Made by a program: the position numbers and the translations under genes
Assembly (NCBI RefSeq): GCF_028769735.1
Contig: NC_088179.1
Span: forward strand, 1,550,001-1,614,000
DNA length: 64,000 bases
From: Zonotrichia leucophrys gambelii
Taxonomy: Eukaryota > Chordata > Aves > Passeriformes > Passerellidae
Reading direction: 5' to 3'
Shown: piece by piece, positions 24,781 through 37,160 of the stretch
Layout: every line of letters begins with the position of its first letter
Position numbering within the stretch: the first letter of the stretch is position 1
The notes under the pieces: generated by a model
Seen by the model: only the letters and a program-made list of their open reading frames with translations
What the model was told of the DNA's origin: nothing
Database searches by the model: none

Positions 24781-27700
24781 TGCTGTTTGTACCATGTGCT
24801 TACTCATCAGCAGCTGAGTGGCCCTGAAATGTGGCAGCCCTTAAACCTGGCTCTTGAGGTCAGGCTCATACCTCAGTCTGGGTATCTTCCTGTCCACTCC
24901 AGCCATCATTCCCCAGGGAGCTGAACTATTAATATAATCTAATTAGTATTTTCAAGCGTGTTTTGTTATTTTGAGTGCCTAACTCCAGGCATCTTTAGGA
25001 GCCTAACTCTCAAACAGCACTGAGATTTGCTTTCCAAAATTCAGAGTCTCTCCTGTTGTGAACAAGTTAAGGCAATGGAAGTAACTATAAAAATCTGGTA
25101 GCAAATGGAGAGCATGTGCTACTCAGGAGCAGCCATCTTTCTGCACCCTTTCCCCCACATTTCCAATGTTTCAAATCCAGATGGATTTCTTTTAAAATTC
25201 TCTTTCTGTTGAGCGTGATGAGGAAGCCACAAAGGAAGAAAATGCTGACTACCAAGCTACACCTGGTGCCAGCTGCAGGCCCTGGGGCAGAACAAAGCTG
25301 GGGCTTGTGGTACTCCTGGGTCCCTGGTGTGGTGCAGTGCCAGGGGAAGGGGAGAGGGCTGCAGTGGAGGCTGAGAGCAGCTCAGGGGGTACCTGGGGAG
25401 GGGGCTGAGCAGGGCCATCACAGAGCTCTGACAGCTCTGCTCCACACATCCTGGCTGGCTGACAGGAGCCACGGGAGCAGGACAAAGCAGCACCACAGCT
25501 GAGCTTTACCTGAGGCACCTGCTCCAGCTCTCCCCAGTGAGCTGCAGCTGGAGCTGCGACTCCCTAAAGTCACTGTGGAGCAGGTGACTCCTCTGGGCCT
25601 CTCCAAAACCCCAGCAGGTGCAAGCTCCCTGCAGGAGCCTGCTTTCCCTGCGGGAAAGTTCCCTGGCTCCCTCACGTCAGAGGGCAGCAGCTATGCTGAC
25701 AGAGGAGAACTTGGGGGTCCCTCTGATGAGGTAAAAATGAACCCCACTGAGCATGAAGGGGCTACAAAGCACTTCACACTGTGCCTGCAAGCCAGGACAC
25801 ACCAGGGCAGTGGGTAGCAGAGAGGGGACAAGGATGGTGCTGAGAGCTGCACAGCTCTGCCTTGCAAGGGTGCTGCAGCTCCTGGGGTGAGCAAAGGCTT
25901 TGGGTTTATATTTATTCAGAACGGCAGATGTTCCTCTGAGATGGGAGCAGAATCACCACATGGAGCCTTTTTGAAAACACCAGGGAGCTAAATGGTATCT
26001 TTAAGGACAGCAGTAGGTTTATAAGGATGCTGCTGTGCCCAGATCACGTGGCAGCGAGCTGAGCAGCCAGCCTTGCTTAGGGGGAGACAACACCAAGCTG
26101 TGGGATCAAAGGAAGCCATCATCCACCCCACAGAGACAGACCCAGCCAGCCAGAGTGTGCTTCCCTACCCACCCTCCCTCAGCTCCCCACTGCACCCTGG
26201 GTGGATGCTGCAAGCCCCCAGTGGCTTTTCTGTGACAAGGTTGAAACTTTCCCCCAACACCTGCCAGGTCCCTGCAGTCCATCTGCCATGCTCCTGTCTG
26301 CTGACTGAGTGCAGGAGCAGAGCCCTGCCAGGAGCTGGGCTGGATTTGGTCTCCCCCTGACAAGGAGTGGCTGACGCTGCTGTCTGTGGCTGCCATGGCA
26401 GGAGGAGAGGCAGAGGAGTGGGTGGAAAGCAGCAGGAACAGCACTGCTGGCTGCCCAGGCTGCCCTCCTCACACCCAGGGCAAATCTGATGGGAACAGGA
26501 GCAGGATGGCCCCTGCCCTGGGGCAAACCCACAGAGCCCCTGCCAAGTGTCCTCTGGGGCAGCCTTGGCTGCTGCTCCTCCAGGAGAGAGAGGCAATGCT
26601 CTCTGGAAACCAGAAATGCTCCCTGGTGTGTCAGTTCCATACCCTTGCCATTCCCCCTATTCCTTGGGGCATGAAAAGCCCTCAGGTGGAGTCCAGGTAC
26701 ACTGGGTATTAATTTTATACTGCTGTTAATGTTTTAATAGACAATTCCAAGCTAGAGTAGGTATTACAAGACATTGCAAAGACAGTGCTCATGCAGTACA
26801 ATGGCACACAGCTAGGAACAAGCTGGGTTTAAGTAGTCATAAACTCAGCATTCTTGACATTACAGCAGCTGTCTCCTGAACCCAGGTAGTTTTGAAGATA
26901 TTACCTTTGGCAGTAGAAGACATTAATAGTTTTTCTAAGTTTCCTTTGGAGAAAAGGTGCAATAGGATACAGAAGGAATAGTTTGCCATTTGCTGTTTAG
27001 GTTTCTCTTGCAGAACAGCTCTGAGAGCAGATATCCACTGGACAGGGGTTCTTGTATGTGACAGGCACATTGCATACCTGAATATTTGTATCAGTTCTTT
27101 GCTTTGTCTGTATATAAAGAATTTACTTTACATGGAAAGAGCATTTAAGTCAGTAATTGGACTTTCAATACTTGCACCTTTTAATACTTGTTGCACCTTC
27201 AACAACCCAAGAAGAGAGAAAGAGAAGTGCCTGAAAAGCCTTGTCTAAACCACCTAAGGTACTTCAGACTGTAGCATATGCTGCCTTTTCCTACCACCTG
27301 TCTACAGAAGCCAAAATACCCAAAATGGAATCTTGAGACTAATTTAATTTTTGTGGTCTAGCTCTTCCCCCAAGACTCCTTGGTATGTGCCAACAATATC
27401 TGGAATTTCTTTTCCACCTCCCATCCAAGGTCTGGACAGGGCTAGAACAGTTTGCATGCAAAATCAGATGCAACCCTGTGCTTTCAGCCCAGGACAGACC
27501 TGAAGATTGAACACATCCTTGTTTCCAGAGACACTGTCTCTTTCCACTGGGTTAGAGATGAGAATAAATCCTGCTCAGATGATCTGCTTGGCAAACCCAT
27601 CTAGCAGCACATGCAGCCGTGCCTGAGAGCACCAACTAGGAAAACACCTTTTTGATTCACCACAAGGGCAGCTAAAGAAGTTCAAGAACCAACACTTCAT

Positions 27701-28133
27701 CCTCCTCCTCCTCCTCCCTGCCTTCAGCCTGTCGTTGTCTTCTGGGCTGGCCATGGTAAGAATGGTTTCACAGCCCCTGTCACTGAAAAGGCACATTGTG
27801 CAGCTAAGCCTGGGTATCTTCATGTTCCATCCAAACCAACCCAGAGGCAGGGAGTGAGACAGCCTGCCTGCTCCATTCCCAGTCCCAAACGCTCCCTGGC
27901 TACTGGGAAAGCTGCCATTTGCATCCCCCAGTTTCCACGTGCTGAACAGAGTTGATCCATGCTGAGTACACCTCTGCCTTCCTCCCCAGCTGCTCAGTCT
28001 GCCTTGTGCTTCCTTTGTGCCACTGATTCGTGCTCCATGTGAGCACCAACTGGAAAGCAATGGGGGCAGAGATCCTGTGACTGCAGGTACTGCTGCCAGA
28101 TGGCACTGAACCAGGGGAGGAGAAGTGCATGTG
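24781..28133. other. Non-coding, GC-richer stretch
   Basis: Positions 25240-26680 are GC-rich for the window, with long chance frames on both strands (up to 153 codons at 26179-26640). They have no recognisable domain or splice pattern. A (CCT)n tract lies at 27700-27718. No gene is recognised. Confidence 0.5.
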
Positions 28134-28180
28134 TATGATATGATATGATATGATATGATATGATATGATATGATATGATA
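28134..28180. repeat. (TGATA)n pentanucleotide microsatellite
   Basis: Nine perfect TGATA units at 28136-28180, bordered by CATGCATGTATG-type sequence. A perfect array of this length should be length-polymorphic. Confidence 0.97.
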
Positions 28181-31100
28181 CATGCATGTATGATGTGCAT
28201 GGCTGTGTGCATGCATGCAGCTGACACACACGTTCTTCCCCTAACTGGCACCTTGCAAATTCAGTTTGGGAGAGCTTCTGCTCCCTGGTAGTACCAAAAC
28301 CTACTAATTATTAAATACAGACTCAGCAGGCCTGGTGCAGTGACACTGTTCCCTGTGAGGAACCAGGTGAACCTTCAGCTGAAGATGCAAGAAAGAGCAC
28401 AGCAAACAGGTCATGCTCAGCCTGCACAGGGTCACACACACCCTGTGGTAACAGCAACACTTGCTTATGTTGGCTGCAACTTCAGTAAACCACACTTGAT
28501 ACAGGCCACCCGCACATCTATTGTGCTCAGTCATTTTCCAGAGGAGAACTGTTCTTCAGGATCAACTGTTTCAATGAACCACAACTCACAAATTGTTTTT
28601 GTTTAAAATAAATCACAGAAGAGTTCCCTGCAAGGGTAGCGTCGCTGCAGTCACTTACAGTCTGTTACTCACTTGCTGTTTCAACTCCACCAGGGCCCTG
28701 TACTGGTGTCACTAAATGATCTCCATGAATGTGCAAGGAAGCCAAGTTCTTCCGAGTTTTCCAGAGGGAAAAATCCTTGTCAAACTCCATTACAACGCGA
28801 CAGCAGAGAAGACACAGCAGGCAGCCTGGTAGCACAGGCTTGGGCATAGAGGGCTCAATGTTTCCAACCTAAATGCAGCTGGATGAGCCCCACATCCTGC
28901 TGCTGTTTGCAACCAGCAAGCCTGACAGCCCAGCTTGAAGCCAGCAACTATCCTATAGTCCACAAACCCATGGCAAAGCTGAATCCTTGTTATTTACAGG
29001 GCTTCTCTTTGAAAATCTGGCATTCCTCTTTCAAGACAGATAGTGCCATTCTGAGGGACTGCAACACCTCAGGATTCATTGCAGCCTGGACAGGATACAA
29101 CCCTGCTAAACTGCAGGGCTTGAGCACTGTATTCACCCCACCCAAAGAAGACAACAGCTGATAGAAAATTTTGATTGCTCCAGACCACTGAATACTTCAC
29201 TGAAACCACTGTGTGCTTCACTACTGGAAAACAACATCTGAGAAGTGGATTCTTTACTTTGCAAAACTACTGGTTAACATCAGTAGGAACACAACACACA
29301 GTGAGCCCAAAAGGAAAGATGACAATGCCTTCATGCCTTGGGTAACTGCCATGCCCTCCTTCTCAAGCACACCTTTCTTTGCACCTTCCACCTAGAAGCA
29401 GCAGATTGGCAGCTGGCACACTGCTCACACTAGGGCAAAACTCTCCAGCTTCCTTCCCAAAAGCCTGAGCTCTGCCACAACTCCCACCCTGTGGCCTTCT
29501 TTCTATTCCCTCCTGGTGAGCAGACTCCCTGGTTTCCATCATGCCTTCCTGGCCTGTCTGCTCGACTGTGACAGATCACTGAAGGCTACAAGAGCACAAT
29601 TCTTGTACATCTCAATATGCTGCCTGTTCCAGAGGAGAAGCAGGCTGACCATGTGAGTCCCAGCTGAGAGGTAAGGTCAGCAGAGAGTCAGGGGGTGTGG
29701 GAAGTTCAGCACATCAGCCATGTGTGTTTGTTGTTGCTTTAAAAATTCATTCCTGTGCTTGTTTCAAGGAACACCTGGGTTGATAAGACTTCTATTATGC
29801 ATTTTTAATAACAGTGATAGTCAAGGATAGTCAGATGAGCTGGGTTGGATTTGAGGCCTGAATCCAACCTTCAATTACGATAAGAAAAGCAACAGCCTGT
29901 GATTGATGGATGTAGCTCTGATTCAGGGAATTGGCTGAGCAGAGCCAGAGTAAGCCAGAGCAGTTGAATTGGGCCTCATTTGCTAATAGCTGGCATCCAT
30001 TAATTACCCTCATTGCAGAGGAGTTTGTGTAAGGGCTGCTCAAATGCAGGAACTGCATTGCCTCATCTTCTGCTGCCACAGACTTCCCCCAAAGGGCCCT
30101 TCCTGAGCAAACCTCATGCTACTGCCAAGGAAGAACTTTTGATCTCCTGGCATGTATTGGAGGAACAAGGGACAGGTGGGAGATGGCTGGAAGGAGCTGG
30201 AGTGCTGCTGGTCCTGGCAGGACTTGCTCCAAGGCTCTTGCTATGGGCAGACCCTGGGAGGAGAGGCAGATGGGGAGGTGCTCACTCCTCATTAGCAATT
30301 ACTGCTAATAGCCACCAGTGTAATGTGGTTCTGGCTGTATGCTGTGTGGATGGACAGAGCTGCTTTCTTAGCTCTGGGAAAGGTCTTTCCACATTTAAAG
30401 AATTTCCAGCCTCACTGGGCACTCCAGGAAAAGGGAAGGTGAAGGAAGCTCCATGCAAATGCAGCACTACCATGCTCAAGTTTGTGCAGCAAGTCTGCAA
30501 CAGAACCAGAAGCTGTAACTACAACTCCTGCATCTCTTGTTTGCCCTTGAACCACCAGGCTGCTCTTTGTCTGTCCCTGTGCTATGACTGACAGGCATGT
30601 AGCAGGAAAGGCCATCTGCATAGGCCATGAAAATGCAGTATACCCAGCTCCAGAATCTCAAAACTCCATCTTTATACGGAAGTTTTGTGATAGAAAAAGG
30701 TTCTGTGAATGTCAGCATTTCCATATTATCACCATCTGTACATAGATTGCCATGGCAGTGAGAATTTAAAAGATAAAAAAAAAGAAATTTAAAGATAAAA
30801 ACTGGTTTAAAGTTGATAGTCTTGAGGAGTTTCAGTGCCTTGCCTCCCTCATCATTTTCCATTCATCTGATGTTCTCTTTTAAATACACTTGACAAACTC
30901 AGATGCTAGGAAGTGCTGTACCCAAGGATGCACTTCTGCCTGTCCCCACAGCACCACAGCCCAGGGAAGGGCTGTGTCCTGCACCCTGTGCAAAAACCGC
31001 CATGCACATCCCAGCCACCCAGCCAGGGCAGCTCCCGCAGAGCCCACAGCTCCCAAATGTCACAGGTGTCACTGCTGGCACCCTGGCGTCACCCTGCACA

Positions 31101-32927
31101 GGTGCACAGAGGGGAGAAGCAGGAGAAAGGATAAACATGGGATCATGAAAATGAGACAGTGCCCCGAGACCTTGCCTGTGCACCCGGCATTGTCATTTTG
31201 TGGATTCAACCACCAGTAGCTTTTTTAGCATTTCCTTAGTAAGCTCTCCAAAGACAAAAGGCCAGGAATACAGCCAAGCAAGTAACATGATCATAGTGGT
31301 TATGGCAATAGCCACCTTCTAAAAACCATCCTGCACTCCTTCATGATAAGATAAAGAAGCAGAAATTTGAAGCAGTGGCTGCCTGACTTTGTCCTTTGTC
31401 CAAGGAAAACACTGACTCCTGCTATTTGGAAACATGAGTTGAGCAGACCTGCTGGAAGCCAAACTGAAGACAGAAACCATCCTGTGAACTCAGCCTGGCT
31501 CTCCTGCCACAGGCCAATTTCTTGATTTCACTTCCACAGATAAATACCTCACCAGGGAGCAAACACGAGGTAAGCACAGGGCAGCCAGCATGTGCACCCT
31601 GGAAAGAAAAATGGAAATGCCTCTGGGGCTGCTGCTGAACAAGTGCAGGGATGGGGAGAAAGAGTCAGTCAGGCCATTCCTCTGGGCTGGGCAGGACAGT
31701 GGCTGGCACCTCCTGAAGCTGTGGCAGGGTCTGAGCACACTTCACTTGTGATTTCAGTCCAGCTGAGGCCAAACAAGGCTCTGTGCTCCCACATAAGATC
31801 TGTGTATGTGCACCTACCAATGCCCTGAGGAGCTCTGCTGGCTCAAACACTGCCAAAGGAGCCAAAGAAAACAAACCCCAAAGTGACAGAATCAGTCCCA
31901 GAGCCCAGGATACCTCCTGCTCCCAGGATTATTTCTACAGAGCAGGGCAGAGCTGAGCTGTGCCTGTTGCTGAGGAGCAGAGCTCTCCTGCTCTGTTAGA
32001 GGCCTCACGTTTGCCAGCAGCACCGGCAGGTTTTGTTCTAAGATATTTTGGGACTTGTTCATACCTGAGACAAACTGCTTCTTACACGCTTTCCTCTGCT
32101 TTTTTAGGTGACCTAGAACATTTGGGAGATGTTTAATTTCAGAAGATACCTGGATATATTTTGAGATTTTGTCTGTGCCTTTTGAAAGGGTCCATTTTTT
32201 GAATTCTCCCTTGATTTCAGGGAATGAAATGAATAATGGCTCCTTGCCTGACCACCTTTGGCCTTTTGATGAGAAACCAAGAGACAAACAGCTCCATTTC
32301 TCCAGCCAGCACAAGAGAGGGACTCAGAGTGGTAGAATGAATAGCAAATACCACACTCCTAATTACCAGAAATTATGTGGTAGGGGTAAGGAGAAATTGT
32401 AAAACAACAATGTAAGTAGTGGAATAAAACAGGGAAAAATTGCTCATCATTTGCACTCCAACTGCCTTGAAAGGCAACTGTGTTTTATTTCCTTTGGTAG
32501 AGGAAGGTTTGCATAAAACATAAGCAAGGTTGTACAAACCCTTGGGGTTTAATTTGATTCTAGTTTATCTTTTGATCAGCACATCAAACAATTGTGCAGC
32601 ATTTTCTCCTCCTGCCTCCCCTCCCAGTTTCTAAAAGCTGCCTGAAATATCTGTGTGCTGTCTCTCATCAGGGCAGCATAGAGCCTTCAAGGTAATACCA
32701 TTATATTTAAAGAGAAGTCTTTTCCAAAATAGCCCAACACAGGGGCAGCCCTGATGCCTACAAAGGGCTTTTAACAGCAGGTTAAAGATGCCTTTCAGTT
32801 TTTTGAGCCTCTCTTGAGTGGAGAGATTACTAGGGAAGGAGAAGGCAAAATTATTTCCCAACCCAGCAGCTGCAAGAGGCCAACTTGTGCCATCTGCACA
32901 GGACCCATCCCAGCCAGGCAGCAACCC
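28181..32927. other. Non-coding stretch, no gene confirmed
   Basis: Unique sequence. It holds a weak exon candidate on the minus strand (28677-28847, listed separately), AT-rich words ATTAATTACC near 29998 and CTCATTAGCAATTACTGC near 30287, and a 140-codon minus frame at 31892-32314 rich in Lys and Ser that I do not recognise and take as chance. Confidence 0.5.
28677..28847 (-). other. Weak candidate first coding exon (unrecognised)
   Basis: The minus strand opens with ATG followed by a hydrophobic Cys/Leu-rich start (PVLPGCLLCLLCC) that resembles a short signal peptide. It stays open for about 57 codons to ACAGCAA|GTGAGT, a strong splice donor near 28671-28676. No upstream promoter, downstream exon or known family is visible. 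A signal-like start plus a donor can arise by chance in 64 kb. I do not assign a function. Confidence 0.15.
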
Positions 32928-33039
32928 AGGTGAGAACTGCTGTGAGCTGTGCCCACTGTCCCCAGGTGAGAACTGCTGTGAGCTGTGCCCACTGTCCCCA
33001 GGTGGGAACTTACAGCTGTGAGCTGTCCCCACTGCCTGC
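32928..33039. repeat. 36-bp tandem duplication, 2 exact units plus a diverged third
   Basis: Units at 32928-32963 and 32964-32999 are identical. A third at 33000-33039 has changes and a 4-bp gain. Each unit begins AGGTGAGAACTG and the previous one ends CCCC, so every junction makes a CCCCAG|GTGAGA sequence that looks like an acceptor and a donor back to back. Confidence 0.93.
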
Positions 33040-33770
33040 AGACCAAACCAGCAGTGCAGTCTCATTCTGCTCACACCTTGGAACTACACTCAGCATTATT
33101 TCAGTGCCCACTTCAAAGCAGCCAAGCCTTTGACCTGTCAGTACCAGCAGAAATACCAGCTGTGCCATTTGGGATGGGAGGTCCAGAAGGAAACCACTCA
33201 GTGCCACAAGAACTAAAGCCCCGGTGGGTAAGTGGCCAGCTCAGTGGTGTGAGCACAGCACATGGCTCGTGACACACACACCTGGACACACCTCATGGCT
33301 TCCAATAAAATAATCATGATGCAAGGAGAAAAGAGGGTTATAGCTTCTTACCCAATCTAGGAGCTGCACAGAACAGAAAACAAGCTTTCCTGGAGATTCA
33401 TGGGGGACAAAAGCCAGGAGATGTGAGTGCATGAGCAAGAACAGTGGGAGATGGATCAGGTCAGCCCTTGCTGTAGCTGGGAGCTAACAACAATCCAGAG
33501 CATGCAGTTTCACATATTTTTGTTGTTGCTGTGACTAAATCATACCTGGCTTAAATGATGTCATTGATGTTTGCTGTTCAGCCTCACAGAGACACAATCT
33601 CCACATGGACACTCCTATGGACACACTTCACCTTCACTAAGTATTAAAAAATGCTTAAAAATGCAACTGATCTTTAATGCAGCTCTGTGCCCTGTAAAAG
33701 GTTTTATGTTTCCAGCCCCACAACCCAAAGCCCCCTCTTACTTAAGGAGTGTCAGTGACCCAAGGAGTAC
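33040..33770. other. Unique non-coding spacer
   Basis: No gene or repeat is recognised between the 36-bp duplication and the plus-strand LTR. Confidence 0.55.
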
Positions 33771-33985
33771 TGTCACAGACATATTTTATGAAAAATCCTT
33801 TTGCCAGGATCTTTTCTCCTGAGAAGCTCAGAAGCTTCAGCTTCTCCATGTTTTGCTGCTCTGGAATGTGATCTGGAGAATTGTTTTTACTTGATGACCA
33901 ATGACAGCCACCTGTGTCGAGGCAGTGAGCAGTCACAAGACTTTTTATCATTCCATTCCATTCCATTCCATTCCATTCCATTCCA
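33771..33985 (+). mobile_element. LTR fragment, ERV family A, copy 4 (U3 side, plus strand)
   Basis: It begins TGTCACAGACATATTTTATG and continues AAAAATCCTTTTGCCAGGATC...CTCCTGAGAAGCTCAGAAGC, the same 5' LTR blocks seen in reverse at 24.7 and 42.9 kb. Homology stops in a CATTC pentamer array; the expected AATAAA block and the end with GGAGTCAGAT are not found. It is either a truncated LTR or a subfamily whose U3 has a pentamer expansion. It is the only family-A copy on the plus strand. Confidence 0.75.
33949..33985. repeat. (CATTC)n pentamer array
   Basis: About seven near-perfect CATTC/TTCCA units inside the LTR fragment, equivalent to (GGAAT)n on the minus strand. It probably grew from a CATTCCATTCC word already in the LTR. 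Confidence 0.95.
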
Positions 33986-36659
33986 CTGCTGCAGGGACAG
34001 CAGGGGCTGCTGACAGCAGCCACAGCCCCAGAGCTGAGGTGAGGAGCTGTCCCAGCAGTGCAGGGTGCTCCTCACTCCTGGGTTTGTCCTTGCACAGACT
34101 GTGCTGTGACTGTCACGCACAACATCAGAGCAGGGCAGCAAGCAGAAGGCCCTGCAGAGCATCAAACACTTTGCTATGCTTTGTATTATGTTCTGCCACT
34201 GTAACACTCTGATTTAGCTTGCCTGGGCTGGACACTGGCTTATTTTAGACATGCTTTGTTTCCTGTTTTCATTCTCTTCATATTTCTCATAATCTGGTAT
34301 AAAACTCTGGGTTTGCTTTCAGCAACTTCTGTAGCTTGATTTAAAGGCCAACAAAGAGCTCGGTGCATATTTTACATTTGAGGATAATGGGGGAAAAAAT
34401 CCTACATTTTTATGGCCAGAAGGGGGCCACTGGATCATTTAATGTGACCACCTGTAAAGCACCATTTCCCCTGCTGAGCCCAGTAACTGCCTTCCACTCA
34501 ATTAGAGCTCAGAGCATTGACAGTTCTGGTGCTCCACACAAAGACCAAGCACAACATAAAACAACTTCAGAATAATAAAAAAAGTTCTGAGAGCCTCCTG
34601 GGTGTTCCTTACATATCACAGGGAACTTAAAAATCCCTCAACAGTCCCTGTAATGTTTTTTTATGCCCCAGTCACACTTTCTCTGAATAAAAGCAGGCAT
34701 TCTTCATTGACCCAAATAAGCTGCACTAATCATAAAAAAAGGGATCTTCCTTGTGGGGTTTGCTGCTCCTGATATTTAAGGGATTTTCTTGGGAAAGTAA
34801 TTTTTAAAACCTCTCCATGCTTGGCTACATAACCATTCACATCCTCCTGAGTTCTTAAACACAGGCTCAGCAACTCCACAAGGATGGCAAATTAAACTGA
34901 GGAGTTATGAAGACAGAGGCAGGACTCCTATCTGAAACTCTGATGATAATCCCTCTGCAAAGGCCTCCTCTAGCTGCCTTCTATCAGTTCTCTTATCCCA
35001 AAATAAAAATCACAAATCAGCTCAACACAATAAGCATGTTGCTGCATGCACCAAGCCCATCTCATTTCCTTCCTCACTTACAGAACTTAAGCTGGCTCAG
35101 AATCCTTTTTCATTTAGGAACCTGAGCCATGCACTGTCCCACTGTTATTCCAGAATCAAACCCCCTGTTCAGATGCCTCAATCCCCCTCCTTGCACTGAC
35201 AAGAGGGCACCACACTCCTGGAAGTTCATTTTCAACACTTCTGCCCTGGGCGTGCTGTTGGGGCATGGCTTGAAGGCCAACATGGGGAGAAGAATGGCTA
35301 AAATTTGTCCAGTTTTAGAGTGCCACCAACACACCTGAATAAGCCAACAGGTAAGAAAGGGCAAATGAGGAACGAGAGCAGAAGATGATAGAGGAATAAG
35401 AAAGCCAAAGCACAGGGAAAGAGGCTGTGGAGGAAGGACAGGACTGAAACACACCCAAAACATTTCCCAGTTGGTGCCCAGTGTGGGGAGCATTGCTTGG
35501 CTCTGCAGAGGCACTGCAAGGATCAGCTGTCCAGCTACCCAGCCGCTGAATAATGGCTTTGCCAGTATGTGTTAAATTCACTCCTTGGCTCTTTATTCTG
35601 CCAAGGACCTCCTGCTATGTTAAAAAACCTTTTTGGAGGCTTCCTACCTAAAGAAGTGCCTGTGAGTGAACAAAGAGCAATCACACACGTGTGAGTTACA
35701 AAGTGCAAATGTCTTCCTTGTGTGTGATTGTGACACAGGTTGGCTTCAGGATTGCAACACAGCACTTTCTCTGCCCACTAAACAACAGAAAAATGTAGGA
35801 GAAAAGAAGGAAAAGTCACTCAATCTCCTGCTTGCACAAACATGCCAGGAGACATCCGGATCCCATAACCAGCAACACTTTGTCCCATGCACTTCAGCTC
35901 TGTGGAAACAACATTTTCCTGCAGCAGGGGGAGTCCAGTGCAGAGAGCCCCTGCCATGACCTCCTGGATCTGTGCACCAGAGGGCTGAGACTGAGCTCTA
36001 CTCCATTTACTGGTGCAAGATTTATACCTGCAGTGCCAAGAGGCTGCCTTGATGAATCCAGAAGAAAGAGGTTACTCTTGACCTTCCTGCAGCTCTCCTT
36101 GCACCTGCTGAGGTCACCTCAGAGGAGTCCATCCTGCATGCAGAGTGCTCTCCATGGCATGCATCACTGCCCCAAATGTCAGCTACTTTAAAGGCCTTAT
36201 TGAGGTACCAAAGATTTAAGCCAGCCACGTAGGCACTGTTCAGCAAAGCTCTTTTTCTTGTTTAGAGCCACCAGGATGCACAAAATCATTTTCCTCCTAA
36301 AAATTGGGTTACCATAGGAAGCTCATACCATAAACTCTCCTAAAACATCACATCACATCACATTCTGTGCTTGAGACCATACCATAAAGCAGCAGCCACC
36401 TCTGACCCCACACCCATTTGGAAGAGTTAAACTCTGTTATAAATCCTCATTTATATGCCAAGTGAGTAGAGTCATGGAGCAAGGGATCAGCTCTAGCACT
36501 CACATGTAAAAGCCCACAAAAGAGGACAAAATGTGTCATTAACATTTATTCCACAAACAGGCACACTGGAAAAACTCCCACATTTCTCATTTCTACAACA
36601 TGGTTTGCAAAACTGGAGAATGATATCAAAGCTCACACATCATTCTGGAAATCAAAATC

Positions 36660-37160
36660 TCTGTTTAGATGCAGGATGCTAATTCAGCTCTGCCTTGCTG
36701 AGTTAAATTAAAGGTCAAATATAGATCTGAAATCTTGTTTAAGCTTCTTATTGCTTTAATAACAAGCACTGAGTTACTTGAGGGTTTTCTCAACAGTGAA
36801 CCTCTTCTGAACATATTTTAGCCAAAGATATTATTTCCACTATCTTGTTACACCAGTTCCTAACTGAGAGGTAAATTCACACGACATGTAAAATTAAAGC
36901 AGATTGGGCAGAGAAGATTCCCAGTGCCCCCTTGTTAATGGGTCAGAGTTAATGAAACACAGGAAATTAATTTATTGGGGAAAACTTTAAAGACCATAAA
37001 CAACCACCTTTTTTATTTGCTTACAGTTAGCAGAAAAGTGACTTCATTGTTCATCCAGCAGTCAGAAACAGCTCCCCTTGCACTGCAGGTAAACACTGAC
37101 ACGTATTTTGACTGATATCTTAATTAAATTGTTTAATTAAGCAGTAAGAACTGCAAGCAT
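36660..37160. promoter_or_regulatory. Candidate conserved non-coding element
   Basis: Unique AT-rich sequence with repeated homeodomain-type words (GAGTTAAATTAAAGG, GAAATTAATTTATTG, TTAATTAAATTG) and a perfect AT palindrome at 37119-37141. No simple repeat explains the composition. Inference only. Confidence 0.3.
37119..37141. repeat. Perfect AT-rich palindrome with paired TTAATTAA cores
   Basis: CTTAATTAAA and its exact complement TTTAATTAAG are separated by TTG. Each arm holds a TTAATTAA core, so the site presents two homeodomain-type cores in mirror orientation. Confidence 0.85.

Noticed and set aside
26179..26640. 153-codon minus frame and overlapping 143-codon frame
   Set aside because: The stretch is GC-rich with few stop codons, several overlapping frames are open on both strands, and there is no domain, splice context or start context. 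Best explained as chance.
28134..28180. CRISPR-like or regulatory repeat array
   Set aside because: It is a plain 5-bp microsatellite with no spacers.
27575..28231. 218-codon minus frame with ISYHIISYH-type repeats
   Set aside because: The repeat part is just the translated TGATA microsatellite. The rest has no family resemblance or splice signals.
30013..30591. 192-codon plus frame
   Set aside because: The composition is mixed, with no domain or splice context, and it overlaps an open minus-strand frame. Not supported.
31892..32314. 140-codon Lys/Ser-rich minus frame
   Set aside because: No recognised domain and no flanking splice sites I could trust. Length is within chance for 64 kb.
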